Of a DNA stretch of 64,000 nt, positions 38,005 through 47,457 are shown piece by piece. Source of the stretch: Rickettsiales bacterium (GTDB taxonomy: Bacteria; Pseudomonadota; Alphaproteobacteria; Rickettsiales; SXRF01); NCBI GenBank assembly GCA_041396965.1, contig JAWKXN010000001.1, positions 1,860,001-1,924,000 on the forward strand, written 5' to 3'. A model generated the notes under the pieces. The model searched no databases. It was not told the origin of the DNA and saw only the letters and a program-made list of their open reading frames with translations. The translations under genes and the position numbers were made by a program. Position 1 is the stretch's first letter. Every line of letters begins with the position of its first letter.

Positions 38005-39092
38005 CAATAAGTAATAAATTATTCAATGCTATATTAGCGATGGACTCCTATAATCGTGGTTACGATGAAGGTATTAAGTTAACTGGAACTAAAGTTGGCA
38101 ATGCTACGATAACGAAAGATTCAGAAGATCTTGGATTTGTTTCTGGCACTCAAGATAGGCTGGATCAAGCAGCCGGCTTTTACGCTGTGGCATACACCAT
38201 GCCATCCGGCAAGAAGATCATTTCTTATCGTGGCACGGACGGCAACCCTCTGGATATTGCCACCGGCTGGGTGATCGGAGGTGGCTTGCTTGGCACACCT
38301 TATAACCAATCCCAGCTTGCCGTTGAGTTTTTTAACGCGGTAGCAGGCAGTGAAGATCCATATACCGCCAATATGTTCACCACCGGTCACTCTCTCGGTG
38401 GTGGGCTTGCCGGATTAGTCGCCGCCGCTTATGGTCAGCCCGCTGATATTTTTGATAATATGCCGTTTGAGTTTGCTGTTTCTACCCTTATTCCTTTATT
38501 ATTCGCTAGCGGTTATCCTCTTCCTGATTATTCAGCAATAACCGGCTACGCGACCACCGGCGAAGCGTTAGAATCTATCCGACTCCTGCAATCCACCCCC
38601 GTAACCGAATATAATTCATATAACAACTCGCTCGGTTCCATTGATTTACACAGCCAATCATTGCTGGTTACTCTGATGTACGGAGCTGAGAATAATCACA
38701 CTGATTGGCAGGTATTTGGCGAAGAGTTCATAAATTCATTGTTTGATAATAATATCGCCCTTGCCGCCGGAGCGAACTCAATAGAAGGTACCAGAAAAGA
38801 GAAAAGTGATTTTTCAGAAATAATGAGGTCCGCCATCGCCTATAGCGTTATAGACGAAGGGACACGGGTGTTTGGCGATACCGCTATTCGCGCTCTGTTT
38901 GATGACGCGAACGAGCTGGGCAAGGTGCTGAAGGCGGATGACCACTCAACAACTCTTAAGGATTTATCGGGTTACATCTCCGACATATTCACCCAATATG
39001 CTGGACAGTTGGCTCTGGGTAAGATATTGCAATCCACAAACCCTACCGCCGCCAACGATAATTATGAACCAAACATAAAGGTATGCGCATGA
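38001..39092 (+). CDS. Class 3 lipase toxin domain, displaced unit
   Basis: 363 residues. The lipase nucleophile elbow TGHSLGGGLAG is near residue 128, with oxyanion-type SYRGTDG upstream. The end matches the paralogue at 39781 (YSVIDEGTRVFGDTAIRALF) up to LALGKILQS, then breaks into TNPTAANDNYEPNIKVCA. There are no RTX repeats and no secretion signal, so it should not be exportable by type I secretion as it stands. It is coupled to the upstream immunity gene. The shortest unit of the array. Confidence 0.8.
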   Translation: MTISNKLFNAILAMDSYNRGYDEGIKLTGTKVGNATITKDSEDLGFVSGTQDRLDQAAGFYAVAYTMPSGKKIISYRGTDGNPLDIATGWVIGGGLLGTPYNQSQLAVEFFNAVAGSEDPYTANMFTTGHSLGGGLAGLVAAAYGQPADIFDNMPFEFAVSTLIPLLFASGYPLPDYSAITGYATTGEALESIRLLQSTPVTEYNSYNNSLGSIDLHSQSLLVTLMYGAENNHTDWQVFGEEFINSLFDNNIALAAGANSIEGTRKEKSDFSEIMRSAIAYSVIDEGTRVFGDTAIRALFDDANELGKVLKADDHSTTLKDLSGYISDIFTQYAGQLALGKILQSTNPTAANDNYEPNIKVCA

Positions 39093-39778
39093 AGAAGTTT
39101 TTAATTATCATTAGCATTGTGATACTATGCCTGTATGGAACTTATCATGCAGTTTTACCATCATCAACGGTTCGTTATAAGCTAACCTTAAATATTGATG
39201 ATAACGGCAAGCTAGTTACAGGTTATAGTGTTGTAGAAGTTTATAGGCAGGATACAACAAGAGTTTTTGGCTCTTCGTTGGGTGGCTATGGTGCCCATAT
39301 TAAAGGTGAAGCGGTAGCTGTTGATTTAGGAGATAAAGGTGTGTTATTCGCCTTGCTAAAAGGTGACTCTGTTCGTAATCCTGATAGCTATAGTAACAGT
39401 GAGCCACCATATATTATTGTTCATGCGTTTAAGTCATATTTTGAGAATAATGGTTCTATCATTGATAATATGAACAAACTAAAACAAGACAAACCGAAAA
39501 CTAGATTATCTAATAAACTCATACCTATGCTTGTAAGGTTTCGTGATATTAATGATTCCACAACGGTAGAGCGCGTTAATCCCAATAATTTAGAAAAAGC
39601 TTTTGGTAAGGGAGTAAGGTTGGTTTCAGCAAAGCTAGAGATTACTAATGAGTCGGTTACTAGGAAGATTGAAAATGTTTTGCCGGTCTGGAATGGTAAG
39701 AAATTTTCTGAATGGAGAAAAAAAATACCGTATGGAAATTCTTTGGCTATTGATAGAATAGATTTTGAAAGGAAATAA
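39083..39778 (+). CDS. Proposed immunity protein, TPEG family, second copy
   Basis: 231 residues (229 if it starts at ATG 39089). It has an N-terminal anchor FLIIISIVILCLYGTYHAVL, then YKLTLNIDDNGKLVTGYSVV, KGEAVAVDLGDKGVLFALLK and LVRFRDINDSTTVERVNPNN. It is clearly paralogous to 37336 but strongly diverged and more AT-rich. It overlaps the end of the first lipase gene and stops two bases before the second, to which it presumably gives immunity. Confidence 0.65.
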   Translation: MRMKKFLIIISIVILCLYGTYHAVLPSSTVRYKLTLNIDDNGKLVTGYSVVEVYRQDTTRVFGSSLGGYGAHIKGEAVAVDLGDKGVLFALLKGDSVRNPDSYSNSEPPYIIVHAFKSYFENNGSIIDNMNKLKQDKPKTRLSNKLIPMLVRFRDINDSTTVERVNPNNLEKAFGKGVRLVSAKLEITNESVTRKIENVLPVWNGKKFSEWRKKIPYGNSLAIDRIDFERK

Positions 39779-39780
39779 AA

Positions 39781-42165
39781 ATGACAATAAGCAACGAACT
39801 ATTTAACGCTATTTTATCTTTAGACTCCTACAATCGTGGTTACGGTACAGGAATTAATTTAACTGGCACCAAAATTGGTAATATAACTCTAGTTAGAGAT
39901 TCATCCATATTACTTGGCTTAGACGGCACAACACGTTTAGATATAGACGCTGGTTTTTATGCTTCCGCCTATCAAACAAGCTCTGGTGATATTATTATTT
40001 CCTATCGTGGCACAAATGCCGAAACCGCCGCTAATTTTTTAACTGATGCAATCAATGGCTACATATTAGGTGGTGGCATACCGGGTGATGATCAATCTGT
40101 TCTTGCTGTTCGCTTTTATAATGAGATTAAAAATCAATATCCAAACGCTAATATAAGTCTAACAGGACACTCTCTCGGCGGTGGACTAGCCGGTTATGTA
40201 GGCGGACTATACGGTAAGTCAGTTAATTTGTTTGATAACATGACATATGAAACAAGTACCATCAATGCCTATGCTAAATCAGTTAACGCTTACATTGATC
40301 CAACTAGCGAGTATGGAGACACAAACTTATTGGCAGCTATTTATGGAAACAATCAACCTTGGGATCCAGTCTTTAGTGGCAAAGCCTTTTATTTGGAAGG
40401 TGAATTATTAGAAACTTTGTTACCTTTAAGATCTGGTCAAACTCTAACACCAGAAAAACTTGATATAACTAGCACACGTGGCGCAGTTGATTTACATAGT
40501 ATCGCATTGCTCGCCTCATTGATATATGCAAAGGATAACAGCTTCATCGATTGGAAAAGCATAGGTTCTCCATTTATAGATTCTTTGTTTGATAATGAGA
40601 TTGCTGGAGCTTTAGGTTTACAAGCTAATGTTAATGGATTTTACGACGCTGCGCAAAAGATGCTTTCAGCCATCGCCTATAGCGTTATAGACGAAGGGAC
40701 ACGGGTGTTTGGTGATACCGCTATTCGCGCCCTGTTTAATGACGCGAACGAGCTGGGCAAGGTGTTAAAGGCTGATGACCACTCAACAACTCTTGAGGAT
40801 TTATCCGGTTATATATCCGACATATTCACCCAATATGCTGGTCAGCTTGCTTTGGGTAAGATATTGCAATCAGCGGCATCTGTTGTGCTCGACGGAGTGC
40901 TAACATTATCAGCCGATGAGAAACTGCTTACGGTTAGTTTCAACCAAGCATTATGGCCAACTGTTAGCGGCGCTCCTGACCAAATAGTCGGCAAAGACCG
41001 ATTGCTAGACGCTCTTGCCATACCCGTATTAAAATATGTTAAGGGCGAAGGATTCTCGGCTTTACCTGGTGTTCGTGACGCTATGAAATGGCTGTGGGAT
41101 GATGAGACTGGTAGCAAGATAGATAATATAAAACTCGCCACCAAACAAAACGCTGATAACATCACCCTTGACGCGCGAGTCATAGCATCCGACAATGTCG
41201 CTCTATATGTTGATAGTGGCAATGGCAATCACGTCACCGGCTCCGCTGATAATGAGTTTATTTATGGCGGCAAGGGTGATGATAATCTTAAGGGTGGCGG
41301 CGGCGATGATTTGCTTATCGGTGGCGCGGGAAATGACCGCATGTCTGGTGGCACAGGTAAGGATTATTATATTGGCGGTGATGGCACCGACATAGTATAT
41401 TACAGCGGCAGCGCGCCACTTAACATTAATATCCAAGCCGCTGATTCCGGCAAGGTTCTAGATATTACCGCCGCCGGTGAGACCGACCGCGCGGTTCGGG
41501 TAGAAGTAATAGAAGCCGGAGTGGGAGGCGACACCATCACCCTGTCTAAGACCATTCAGCATCTTGGCGCGATAATGATTGATGGTAACGCCGGAGTTGA
41601 CACTCTTAATTATGAAAATGGTGGTAACGGTGTCGCAACTAAAATAGAAGAGATATTATCCACCTACGCCGGAGCTGATTGGAATGGTAAAAAAGATTAT
41701 ATCGGCAGTATAGAAAAAATCAACTTCACCAGCCAGAATGATAAGGTAGATATTAGATTACTTGCCAACACCAAAGTACAAGAAATCCACACCGGAGCGG
41801 GTAACGACACTGTGACAATCACCGGCTCGGCGACTGCCTTTAAGCCGGTTATCTACCTAGAAGATGGCAATGACGTGTTAGTCTCCGCGCCGAGGGGTAG
41901 TATTGTTTATGGTGGCGCGGGCGAGAATCATTACGAGGCGGGAATGGATTATATAATCGCCGATGCCGATGCTGATGACCATATATATTATGGTGCCCGC
42001 CCGATATATGGTGGCGTGAGCTTCAACACCCAAGAATCACCATGGGCAAAGGGGATTTATGGCGAAATCATTCCCGCACCCGCCCGTGGATCTGGAGCTG
42101 CTTGCCGCAACCCAGCCAACGATAATTACGTTGACATAAGCGTTAACACTGCTATTGCTAGTTAA
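39781..42165 (+). CDS. Lipase-RTX toxin, C-terminally truncated
   Basis: 794 residues. The class 3 lipase domain has SYRGTNAE and TGHSLGGGLAG near 128; the YSVIDEGTRVFGDTAIRALF linker follows. RTX nonapeptides lie at about 480-540 (GGKGDDNLKGGGGDDLLIGG). The core starts at INFTSQNDKVDIRLL and runs to NTQESPWAKGIYG, then the shared tail. It lacks the downstream region and secretion signal of the 53732 gene. GAAAGGAAA precedes the ATG. Calcium-dependent folding after export is the known role of such repeats. Confidence 0.85.
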   Translation: MTISNELFNAILSLDSYNRGYGTGINLTGTKIGNITLVRDSSILLGLDGTTRLDIDAGFYASAYQTSSGDIIISYRGTNAETAANFLTDAINGYILGGGIPGDDQSVLAVRFYNEIKNQYPNANISLTGHSLGGGLAGYVGGLYGKSVNLFDNMTYETSTINAYAKSVNAYIDPTSEYGDTNLLAAIYGNNQPWDPVFSGKAFYLEGELLETLLPLRSGQTLTPEKLDITSTRGAVDLHSIALLASLIYAKDNSFIDWKSIGSPFIDSLFDNEIAGALGLQANVNGFYDAAQKMLSAIAYSVIDEGTRVFGDTAIRALFNDANELGKVLKADDHSTTLEDLSGYISDIFTQYAGQLALGKILQSAASVVLDGVLTLSADEKLLTVSFNQALWPTVSGAPDQIVGKDRLLDALAIPVLKYVKGEGFSALPGVRDAMKWLWDDETGSKIDNIKLATKQNADNITLDARVIASDNVALYVDSGNGNHVTGSADNEFIYGGKGDDNLKGGGGDDLLIGGAGNDRMSGGTGKDYYIGGDGTDIVYYSGSAPLNINIQAADSGKVLDITAAGETDRAVRVEVIEAGVGGDTITLSKTIQHLGAIMIDGNAGVDTLNYENGGNGVATKIEEILSTYAGADWNGKKDYIGSIEKINFTSQNDKVDIRLLANTKVQEIHTGAGNDTVTITGSATAFKPVIYLEDGNDVLVSAPRGSIVYGGAGENHYEAGMDYIIADADADDHIYYGARPIYGGVSFNTQESPWAKGIYGEIIPAPARGSGAACRNPANDNYVDISVNTAIAS

Positions 42166-42180
42166 TAAATTATTTACTCT
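42115..42180 (+). repeat. Cassette-end box, copy 2
   Basis: GCCAACGATAATTACG, then TTGACATAAGCGTTAACACT, GCTATTGCTAGTTAATAA, ATTATTTACTCT. After this copy the sequence departs (GGGGTGTGTGGG) and the next small gene starts 43 bases later instead of at the box end. Confidence 0.8.
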
Positions 42181-42222
42181 GGGGTGTGTGGGTAGATTAT
42201 ATAGAATATATAAGGTTTAGAT

Positions 42223-42780
42223 ATGTTGTATAAATATATAAAAAAAATATCCTTAGTTATTGTTTGTTACTTTATGGTTTCACAATCTATAGCCGCAGAG
42301 ATAAGCAAGTCAGATGGCATAGAGATTTTTTCTCAAACAGAAAAGGATAGCGAAATAATACACAAAATAAAAAAACAATTATCTATAGGAATAGATGATA
42401 AACTGCTTGCTCATCTAATTGATAAGAACAATACTAGTTACTACATAGTTGATGCACCACACTTAGTGAGACATGGTATTGGCTATAGGAAATTAATCTT
42501 GTACAGATACTACGATAATCAATCCCAGAAATTATGGTCTTTAGAATTATCTTTTGATGCCGAATCTGGAGGATGTGGTAGCATTAGTAGAGCGAAAGCT
42601 ATAGGAATTCAGACTGGTCTGCTAGGATATAATATGAAATCATTTTCCCCGCAAGATTACAATGTAAAAACTGGTACCGTTCAAATAAAACTAAATATCA
42701 TGGACTGTGAGACAAGAAAAGATAAAGAAAGTCAGATTCTATTTGAAATAGGGAATAATTTTATAACTATCATAGAGTAA
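42223..42780 (+). CDS. Exported small protein, proposed immunity
   Basis: 185 residues with a signal peptide (KKISLVIVCYFMVSQSIAAE, cleavage after SIAA). The mature part is rich in beta-strand patterns, for example IGYRKLILYRYYDNQSQKLW, and has two cysteines (GGCGS; MDCETR) that could form a periplasmic disulphide. It lies 23 bases before the lysozyme-like toxin gene. A periplasmic location would fit immunity against a cell-wall enzyme. No named inhibitor family recognised. Confidence 0.6.
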   Translation: MLYKYIKKISLVIVCYFMVSQSIAAEISKSDGIEIFSQTEKDSEIIHKIKKQLSIGIDDKLLAHLIDKNNTSYYIVDAPHLVRHGIGYRKLILYRYYDNQSQKLWSLELSFDAESGGCGSISRAKAIGIQTGLLGYNMKSFSPQDYNVKTGTVQIKLNIMDCETRKDKESQILFEIGNNFITIIE

Positions 42781-42803
42781 ATTAGCTAATGGAGACTAAA
42801 TAA

Positions 42804-44918
42804 ATGGTGTCAGTAACAGATAATTGGATTGGAATCACTAAAATTATTGGTGTGGTTTTAGCAAAAAATGAAGTTGGTAACGATTCAATTAATAATGAAG
42901 AACCTTACAAGCTATCTTATGCTGGCGGAAACAGCGGGTATAGTTTTGGCTGGAATCAACTTGATCTATCAAAAAATTCAAAGGCTATTGATCACCTCAC
43001 TAATATATTAACCAATGCTATAGATCCTAATACTGGAAATCTAGTAGTAGATGATATTAACACGTTCCTTGCTAATTACAGAAATGCGTTAATTACACAT
43101 GGAATCCTTCCAAATTCTGTTATTACCCAAATAGAATTGGCACTGAGTAGTGCATATGGCAAGACATACCTTGCCAGTTTATTTGAACAGACAACATTGG
43201 AGAATATTAATTATGTACTTTCTGAGTTATACAAAGCTGGAGAGAAATATGTTTCTGCTGCTTTAGAAGATCCAAAAATACTTATACAACTTACTGATTA
43301 TCATAATCAGTTCAATATAAGTATTGGTGGAAAAATGGAGCAGTTTCTGCAAGGTAAATCTGTCACACTTACTGGAGGTACGGTACAAATATCTGGTGAT
43401 TTAGATATAGATGATATTAGAAATTTTATAACTAGTACAGAATGGGCTACTAGTGGTCATATGGATGATATAAACCGCCGTTTTGGGAATATAGATGACA
43501 CAGTGACACAAAATATCCCTATTGATTTAGTGGACAAGACGATAGGCGGAAGTAATAGTAGCTTTAATTTACTTGGAGCTGTTGGTTCAGCCAATATTAC
43601 TTTTGGTGGATCAGGTAATGATAAATTATATGGTAGTTATCAAAGTGATGTGCTTTCTGGGGGTTCTGGAAATGATGAGTTAAGTGGTAATGATGGTGAT
43701 GATCGTTTATTTGGTCATAGCGGCAATGATTTGCTGATCGGCGGCAAAGGCAATGATATTTTAGACGGCGGTGAAGATGCCAGTAAACTAGATATTGATA
43801 CAATTAGCTACGAAGACAGACTATTTGGTGTTGATGTAAAAATCACAGAACGAGGTGATAACGAAGTTGTTAACCCATCGCTTATAATTAGCCGTGAAAA
43901 TGATATAATATTAAACATAGAAAAAATCAACTTCACCAGCCAGAATGACACTGTGGAAATCAGGTTACTAGCGAGTACACAACTACAAGAAATCCACACC
44001 GGAGCGGGTGACGACACTGTGACAATCACCGGCTCGGCGACTGCCTTTAAGCCGGTTATCTACCTAGAGGACGGCAATGACGTGTTAGTCTCCGCGCCGA
44101 GGGGTAGTATCGTCTATGGTGGCGCGGGCGAGAATCATTACGAGGCGGGAATGGATTATATAATCGCCGATGCCGATGCTGATGACCATATATATTATGG
44201 TGCCCGCCCGATACATGGCGGCGTGAGCTTCAACACCCAAGAATCCCCATGGGCGAAGGGGTTATATGGCGTGCGCTACGGCAGGAACGAGGATGACGAG
44301 CTGGTTATCGTAACTCCTGACGGCAGACAAACATTCATCGCCAACTTCAACTTTGACCTAGCGGGCGAGCGCACCGCTGGCTTGCTGGTTGGTGAGGGAA
44401 CGCTGGAGTTTCACCGCCTGTTGGAATCACCGAAAGGCTTTAATCTTTACGGCACGTTTGAGACGATATTCGGCTATTACATGAAGGCGATATTCGGCAT
44501 CTCGTTCTTTCCGGGCATTGACCCGCTGATACTGGATATGGATGGTGACGGGGTGGAACTGAATGCCCGTCTTGGTGTCTCCCCTTTTTATGATATTGAC
44601 GCTGACGGCTTCGCCGAGCAAACGGGCTGGGCACGGGGCGATGACGCTTTCCTCGTGCGTGACCTCAACGCTAACGGGATTATTGATGATGTCTCGGAAA
44701 TGTTCGGCGATGTCACCACCTCCGGCTTTGACGCGCTTAGAGTGCTAGATAGTAATAATGACGGGGTGATTAACGCCGCTGATAATGAGTTCTCCACCCT
44801 GCTATTATGGCAAGACGTAAATGAGAATACGCTAACCGACGCCGGTGAGCTGACAAGCCTTAATGCTGCCAACGACAATTACGTTGACATAAGCGTTAAC
44901 ATTGCTATTGCTAGTTAA
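42804..44918 (+). CDS. RTX toxin with possible lysozyme-like N-domain, truncated
   Basis: 704 residues. The N-terminal 230 residues contain LAKNEVGNDSINNEEPYKLS followed by AGGNSGYSFGWNQLDL. An acidic residue followed by a GxSxGxxQxDx strand recalls phage-type muramidases; this is a guess from pattern. RTX repeats lie at about 266-326, and the core from INFTSQNDTVEIRLL through DPLILDMDGDGVELNA to DAGELTSLNAA, then the tail NDNYVDISVNIAIAS. No secretion signal. GGAG lies nine bases upstream. Confidence 0.75.
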   Translation: MVSVTDNWIGITKIIGVVLAKNEVGNDSINNEEPYKLSYAGGNSGYSFGWNQLDLSKNSKAIDHLTNILTNAIDPNTGNLVVDDINTFLANYRNALITHGILPNSVITQIELALSSAYGKTYLASLFEQTTLENINYVLSELYKAGEKYVSAALEDPKILIQLTDYHNQFNISIGGKMEQFLQGKSVTLTGGTVQISGDLDIDDIRNFITSTEWATSGHMDDINRRFGNIDDTVTQNIPIDLVDKTIGGSNSSFNLLGAVGSANITFGGSGNDKLYGSYQSDVLSGGSGNDELSGNDGDDRLFGHSGNDLLIGGKGNDILDGGEDASKLDIDTISYEDRLFGVDVKITERGDNEVVNPSLIISRENDIILNIEKINFTSQNDTVEIRLLASTQLQEIHTGAGDDTVTITGSATAFKPVIYLEDGNDVLVSAPRGSIVYGGAGENHYEAGMDYIIADADADDHIYYGARPIHGGVSFNTQESPWAKGLYGVRYGRNEDDELVIVTPDGRQTFIANFNFDLAGERTAGLLVGEGTLEFHRLLESPKGFNLYGTFETIFGYYMKAIFGISFFPGIDPLILDMDGDGVELNARLGVSPFYDIDADGFAEQTGWARGDDAFLVRDLNANGIIDDVSEMFGDVTTSGFDALRVLDSNNDGVINAADNEFSTLLLWQDVNENTLTDAGELTSLNAANDNYVDISVNIAIAS

Positions 44919-44953
44919 GGAATTATTTACTCTGGAGTATATGGGTTGTGATG
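44868..44953 (+). repeat. Cassette-end box, copy 3
   Basis: GCCAACGACAATTACG through GCTATTGCTAGTTAAGGAA, ATTATTTACTCTGGAGTATA, TGGGTTGTGATG. The final ATG opens a 9-codon ORF (MRKVTKRKL) rather than the long gene. A similar 10-codon ORF (MKKATKWYRR) follows copy 6. Confidence 0.8.
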
Positions 44954-44985
44954 AGGAAAGTAACAAAAAGAAAGTTATAGCACAC

Positions 44986-45960
44986 ATGAAAAAAACGTTT
45001 TTTATTTTCGTAGCAATAAATATTTTTTTAGGGCTGTGTTTTTTATCCTTTCAAACATTTGCTAATAAAGTCACGGTCAGACAACTATTTATTGAGTATT
45101 ATAATCCTATCAACAGAGAATATTATACGCTTCGGCAAGGATCACCTCAGTTGAAGGAAGAGCCATATAATTATATTTTGACATCGCTCAAAACTCAGTT
45201 AGTTGCTATAGATCAGGAAACAGTTGAGTATGATAATGACCAAGCAGATTATCATGTAATATTTATAGATATACCTTATACCTATCAAAAGGAATTTAGA
45301 AATAGAAAATTTGAAGTTCCAAATATAGATCCTCCGCTTCCAAAAAATAAATATAAAGATGATAAGAATATAACATCATACAGGTTTGTGTCTCCATGGG
45401 TACGTGGAACTATTTACATTAAGGGTAAAAAACCGATAGGTGGAACTATTATATTCCCTATCTCTAATATGCTTCGTATGAAAGAGTTATATTATGCTTC
45501 TCATGGCGATTGGAATAAATTCTCTAAAGGTAATCCAACTAATCTAGATGATGTAACAATGTCTTATGAGAATATTTATCAACCAGCACTAGAGAAATAC
45601 ATAAGAATATTCTTAGACAGCTCTAGCGGACGTCCTACAGAGGAGCAAATTGATAAAGTATTCTCTCCTGATGGTATACAGACATTATTTTGGGCAAGAA
45701 TAGCAAGATTAGCTCCTCAAACTACAATAGTTAGATTTACTGGTGGAGGGAAGATAGTAGAGTGTTTAAGAAGATCTAAGGTTTATTATATTAACATTTA
45801 TAAATATATATTAGAAGAAATATTAAAAAAAAGTATTACTGAAACTGATAATAATATTATATACAGTATAACCCCACCTGTAGAATTATTGAAGTCTATA
45901 CATAACTCCAGTGGTGATTACAATTGCTTTTCAAAATACATTAAGGAGACCTCAAAATGA
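44986..45960 (+). CDS. Signal-anchored protein, proposed immunity
   Basis: 324 residues from ATG 44986, opening with MKKTFFIFVAINIFLGLCFL, a signal peptide or anchor. In-frame ATG 44941 is possible but gives a GGAG spacing of only three bases. The rest is soluble and AT-rich, for example VRQLFIEYYNPINREYYTLR, with no known motif. Its stop overlaps the start of the metallopeptidase-RTX gene (ATGA), so it is the paired small gene of that unit. Confidence 0.6.
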   Translation: MKKTFFIFVAINIFLGLCFLSFQTFANKVTVRQLFIEYYNPINREYYTLRQGSPQLKEEPYNYILTSLKTQLVAIDQETVEYDNDQADYHVIFIDIPYTYQKEFRNRKFEVPNIDPPLPKNKYKDDKNITSYRFVSPWVRGTIYIKGKKPIGGTIIFPISNMLRMKELYYASHGDWNKFSKGNPTNLDDVTMSYENIYQPALEKYIRIFLDSSSGRPTEEQIDKVFSPDGIQTLFWARIARLAPQTTIVRFTGGGKIVECLRRSKVYYINIYKYILEEILKKSITETDNNIIYSITPPVELLKSIHNSSGDYNCFSKYIKETSK

Positions 45961-47453
45961 CGATTCAAACTTTGTTAAGCAATATAATTTTTAATGGGTT
46001 TTCTTCAATAGATGAAGCGAAGGTACGCCTTGCTATAACAGATTTATATAATGTTTCAACAACTGCACGTACTATGCTAGATAAAGTGACCCCTCAACAG
46101 CAACTGACAATTAATTTTTTGTCTGGTCATTTTCAAGCACATGGAGCCGGAGCATATCAATTAGAAATTGACCCTAATTATAACGATAAATTATTCTTCG
46201 TCACTCCAACAGGTAAAGCTATACAATACCCTCTTTCTGTTAACATAGCTCACGAGCTTGAACATGCAATAAACGGCACCCTTGAAAACCCTAGAACAGA
46301 CATTAACTTAGCTGGACCAACAGTAATTGCCACTAATGTTATTCATGACGAAATGGGAATAGCACGCAGGTTAACTTATGAAGGAGCGGCAGATATAACA
46401 GATACCTCAGTTCAAATCAATAAGGATTATACAAATGGAACCGTGATTGATGTAGCTATAGTCATGCTAACAAGTGAAGGAACTACAAATTATGATGTTA
46501 TTTCAGCTAATCATATTACAGATAGTAGAGATTTAATAATAGGTAACAATAGTACTAATTTCATATATACTGGTGATGGTGATGATTTTATATACGGTTA
46601 CGGTGGAAATGATAACTTAGAAGGAGGAAATGGAAATGATTTTCTCGACGGTGGAGATGGTATAGACACGGCTGAATATGATGGGAGTGTTGTAAGTATA
46701 GAAATAAGAGTATCATCCCCTAACTCAAGTAATCTTGGTACTATAGAGATAGATGCTGGTTCTGGGAATATTGATCATATAAAAAATATAGAAAGAATTA
46801 ACTTGAGTGCCTTAGACAATACTATAACTGTCACTCGTAGTTCCAATATACACTATCCAAACAATATCATGATTGATGGCGGAGCTGGTGAAGACACATT
46901 GATATACGCTGGTGCAAGCGTCATAACAGCCATAAAGGAAATATCTTCTGTTAGTGAATCTGATTCACAAAATAAATTTAGAATGGAGCTTATAGGCAAT
47001 ATAGAAAATATTAAAGGGACATCTGGTAATGATACGTTAGGAATAGTTCTCCTGCCCACCACCAAAGTACAGAAAATCCACGCCGGTGACGGAGATGATG
47101 AGGTATCGGTGGTTGGTTCACTGGTTGCTTTCAAGCCGACGATATATCTTGAGAATGGTGATGATACTCTGGTCGCCGCTCCTCGTGGGAGTATCGTCTA
47201 CGGCGGCGCAGGCGCTGACAAGTTTGAACTTGGCAGTGACTATCTGATAGCCGATGCTGACACCAGCGACACCATCACTTACGGCGGCAGAACAATCCAT
47301 GGTGGTATCAACTTCAACACCCAAGAATCCCCATGGGCGAAGGGGATTTATGGTAGTATTATTCCCGCACCCGCCCGTGGATCCGCTGCTGCAAACGATA
47401 ACCCAGCCAACGACAATTACATTGACATAAATATTTATGCTAAGGTGGGTTGA
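45957..47453 (+). CDS. RTX toxin with HExxH metallopeptidase-like N-domain, truncated
   Basis: 498 residues. NIAHELEHAING at about 96-107 is a zinc HExxH motif, followed by HDEMGIARRLTYEGAADIT, which could give the third ligand as in M91-type effectors. RTX repeats are short (GDGDDFIYGYGGNDNLEGGN, about 205-240). The core runs from GIVLLPTTKVQKIHAGDGDD to NTQESPWAKGIYG and the tail ends differently, NDNYIDINIYAKVG. No secretion signal. A peptidase toxin would attack cell protein; the target is unknown. Confidence 0.75.
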   Translation: MTIQTLLSNIIFNGFSSIDEAKVRLAITDLYNVSTTARTMLDKVTPQQQLTINFLSGHFQAHGAGAYQLEIDPNYNDKLFFVTPTGKAIQYPLSVNIAHELEHAINGTLENPRTDINLAGPTVIATNVIHDEMGIARRLTYEGAADITDTSVQINKDYTNGTVIDVAIVMLTSEGTTNYDVISANHITDSRDLIIGNNSTNFIYTGDGDDFIYGYGGNDNLEGGNGNDFLDGGDGIDTAEYDGSVVSIEIRVSSPNSSNLGTIEIDAGSGNIDHIKNIERINLSALDNTITVTRSSNIHYPNNIMIDGGAGEDTLIYAGASVITAIKEISSVSESDSQNKFRMELIGNIENIKGTSGNDTLGIVLLPTTKVQKIHAGDGDDEVSVVGSLVAFKPTIYLENGDDTLVAAPRGSIVYGGAGADKFELGSDYLIADADTSDTITYGGRTIHGGINFNTQESPWAKGIYGSIIPAPARGSAAANDNPANDNYIDINIYAKVG

Positions 47454-47457
47454 GATG
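47406..47457 (+). repeat. Cassette-end box, copy 4 (shortened)
   Basis: GCCAACGACAATTACATTGA then CATAAATATTTATGCTAAGG and TGGGTTGAGATG. The middle of the box (GCTATTGCTAGTTAATAAATT) is deleted, so the tail reads INIYAKVG and the next start codon (47455) lies just 2 bases beyond the toxin stop codon. Confidence 0.7.

Noticed and set aside
44427..44878. Several minus-strand ORFs repeated at each core copy
   Set aside because: They recur only because the core DNA recurs; they are antisense shadows without ribosome sites.
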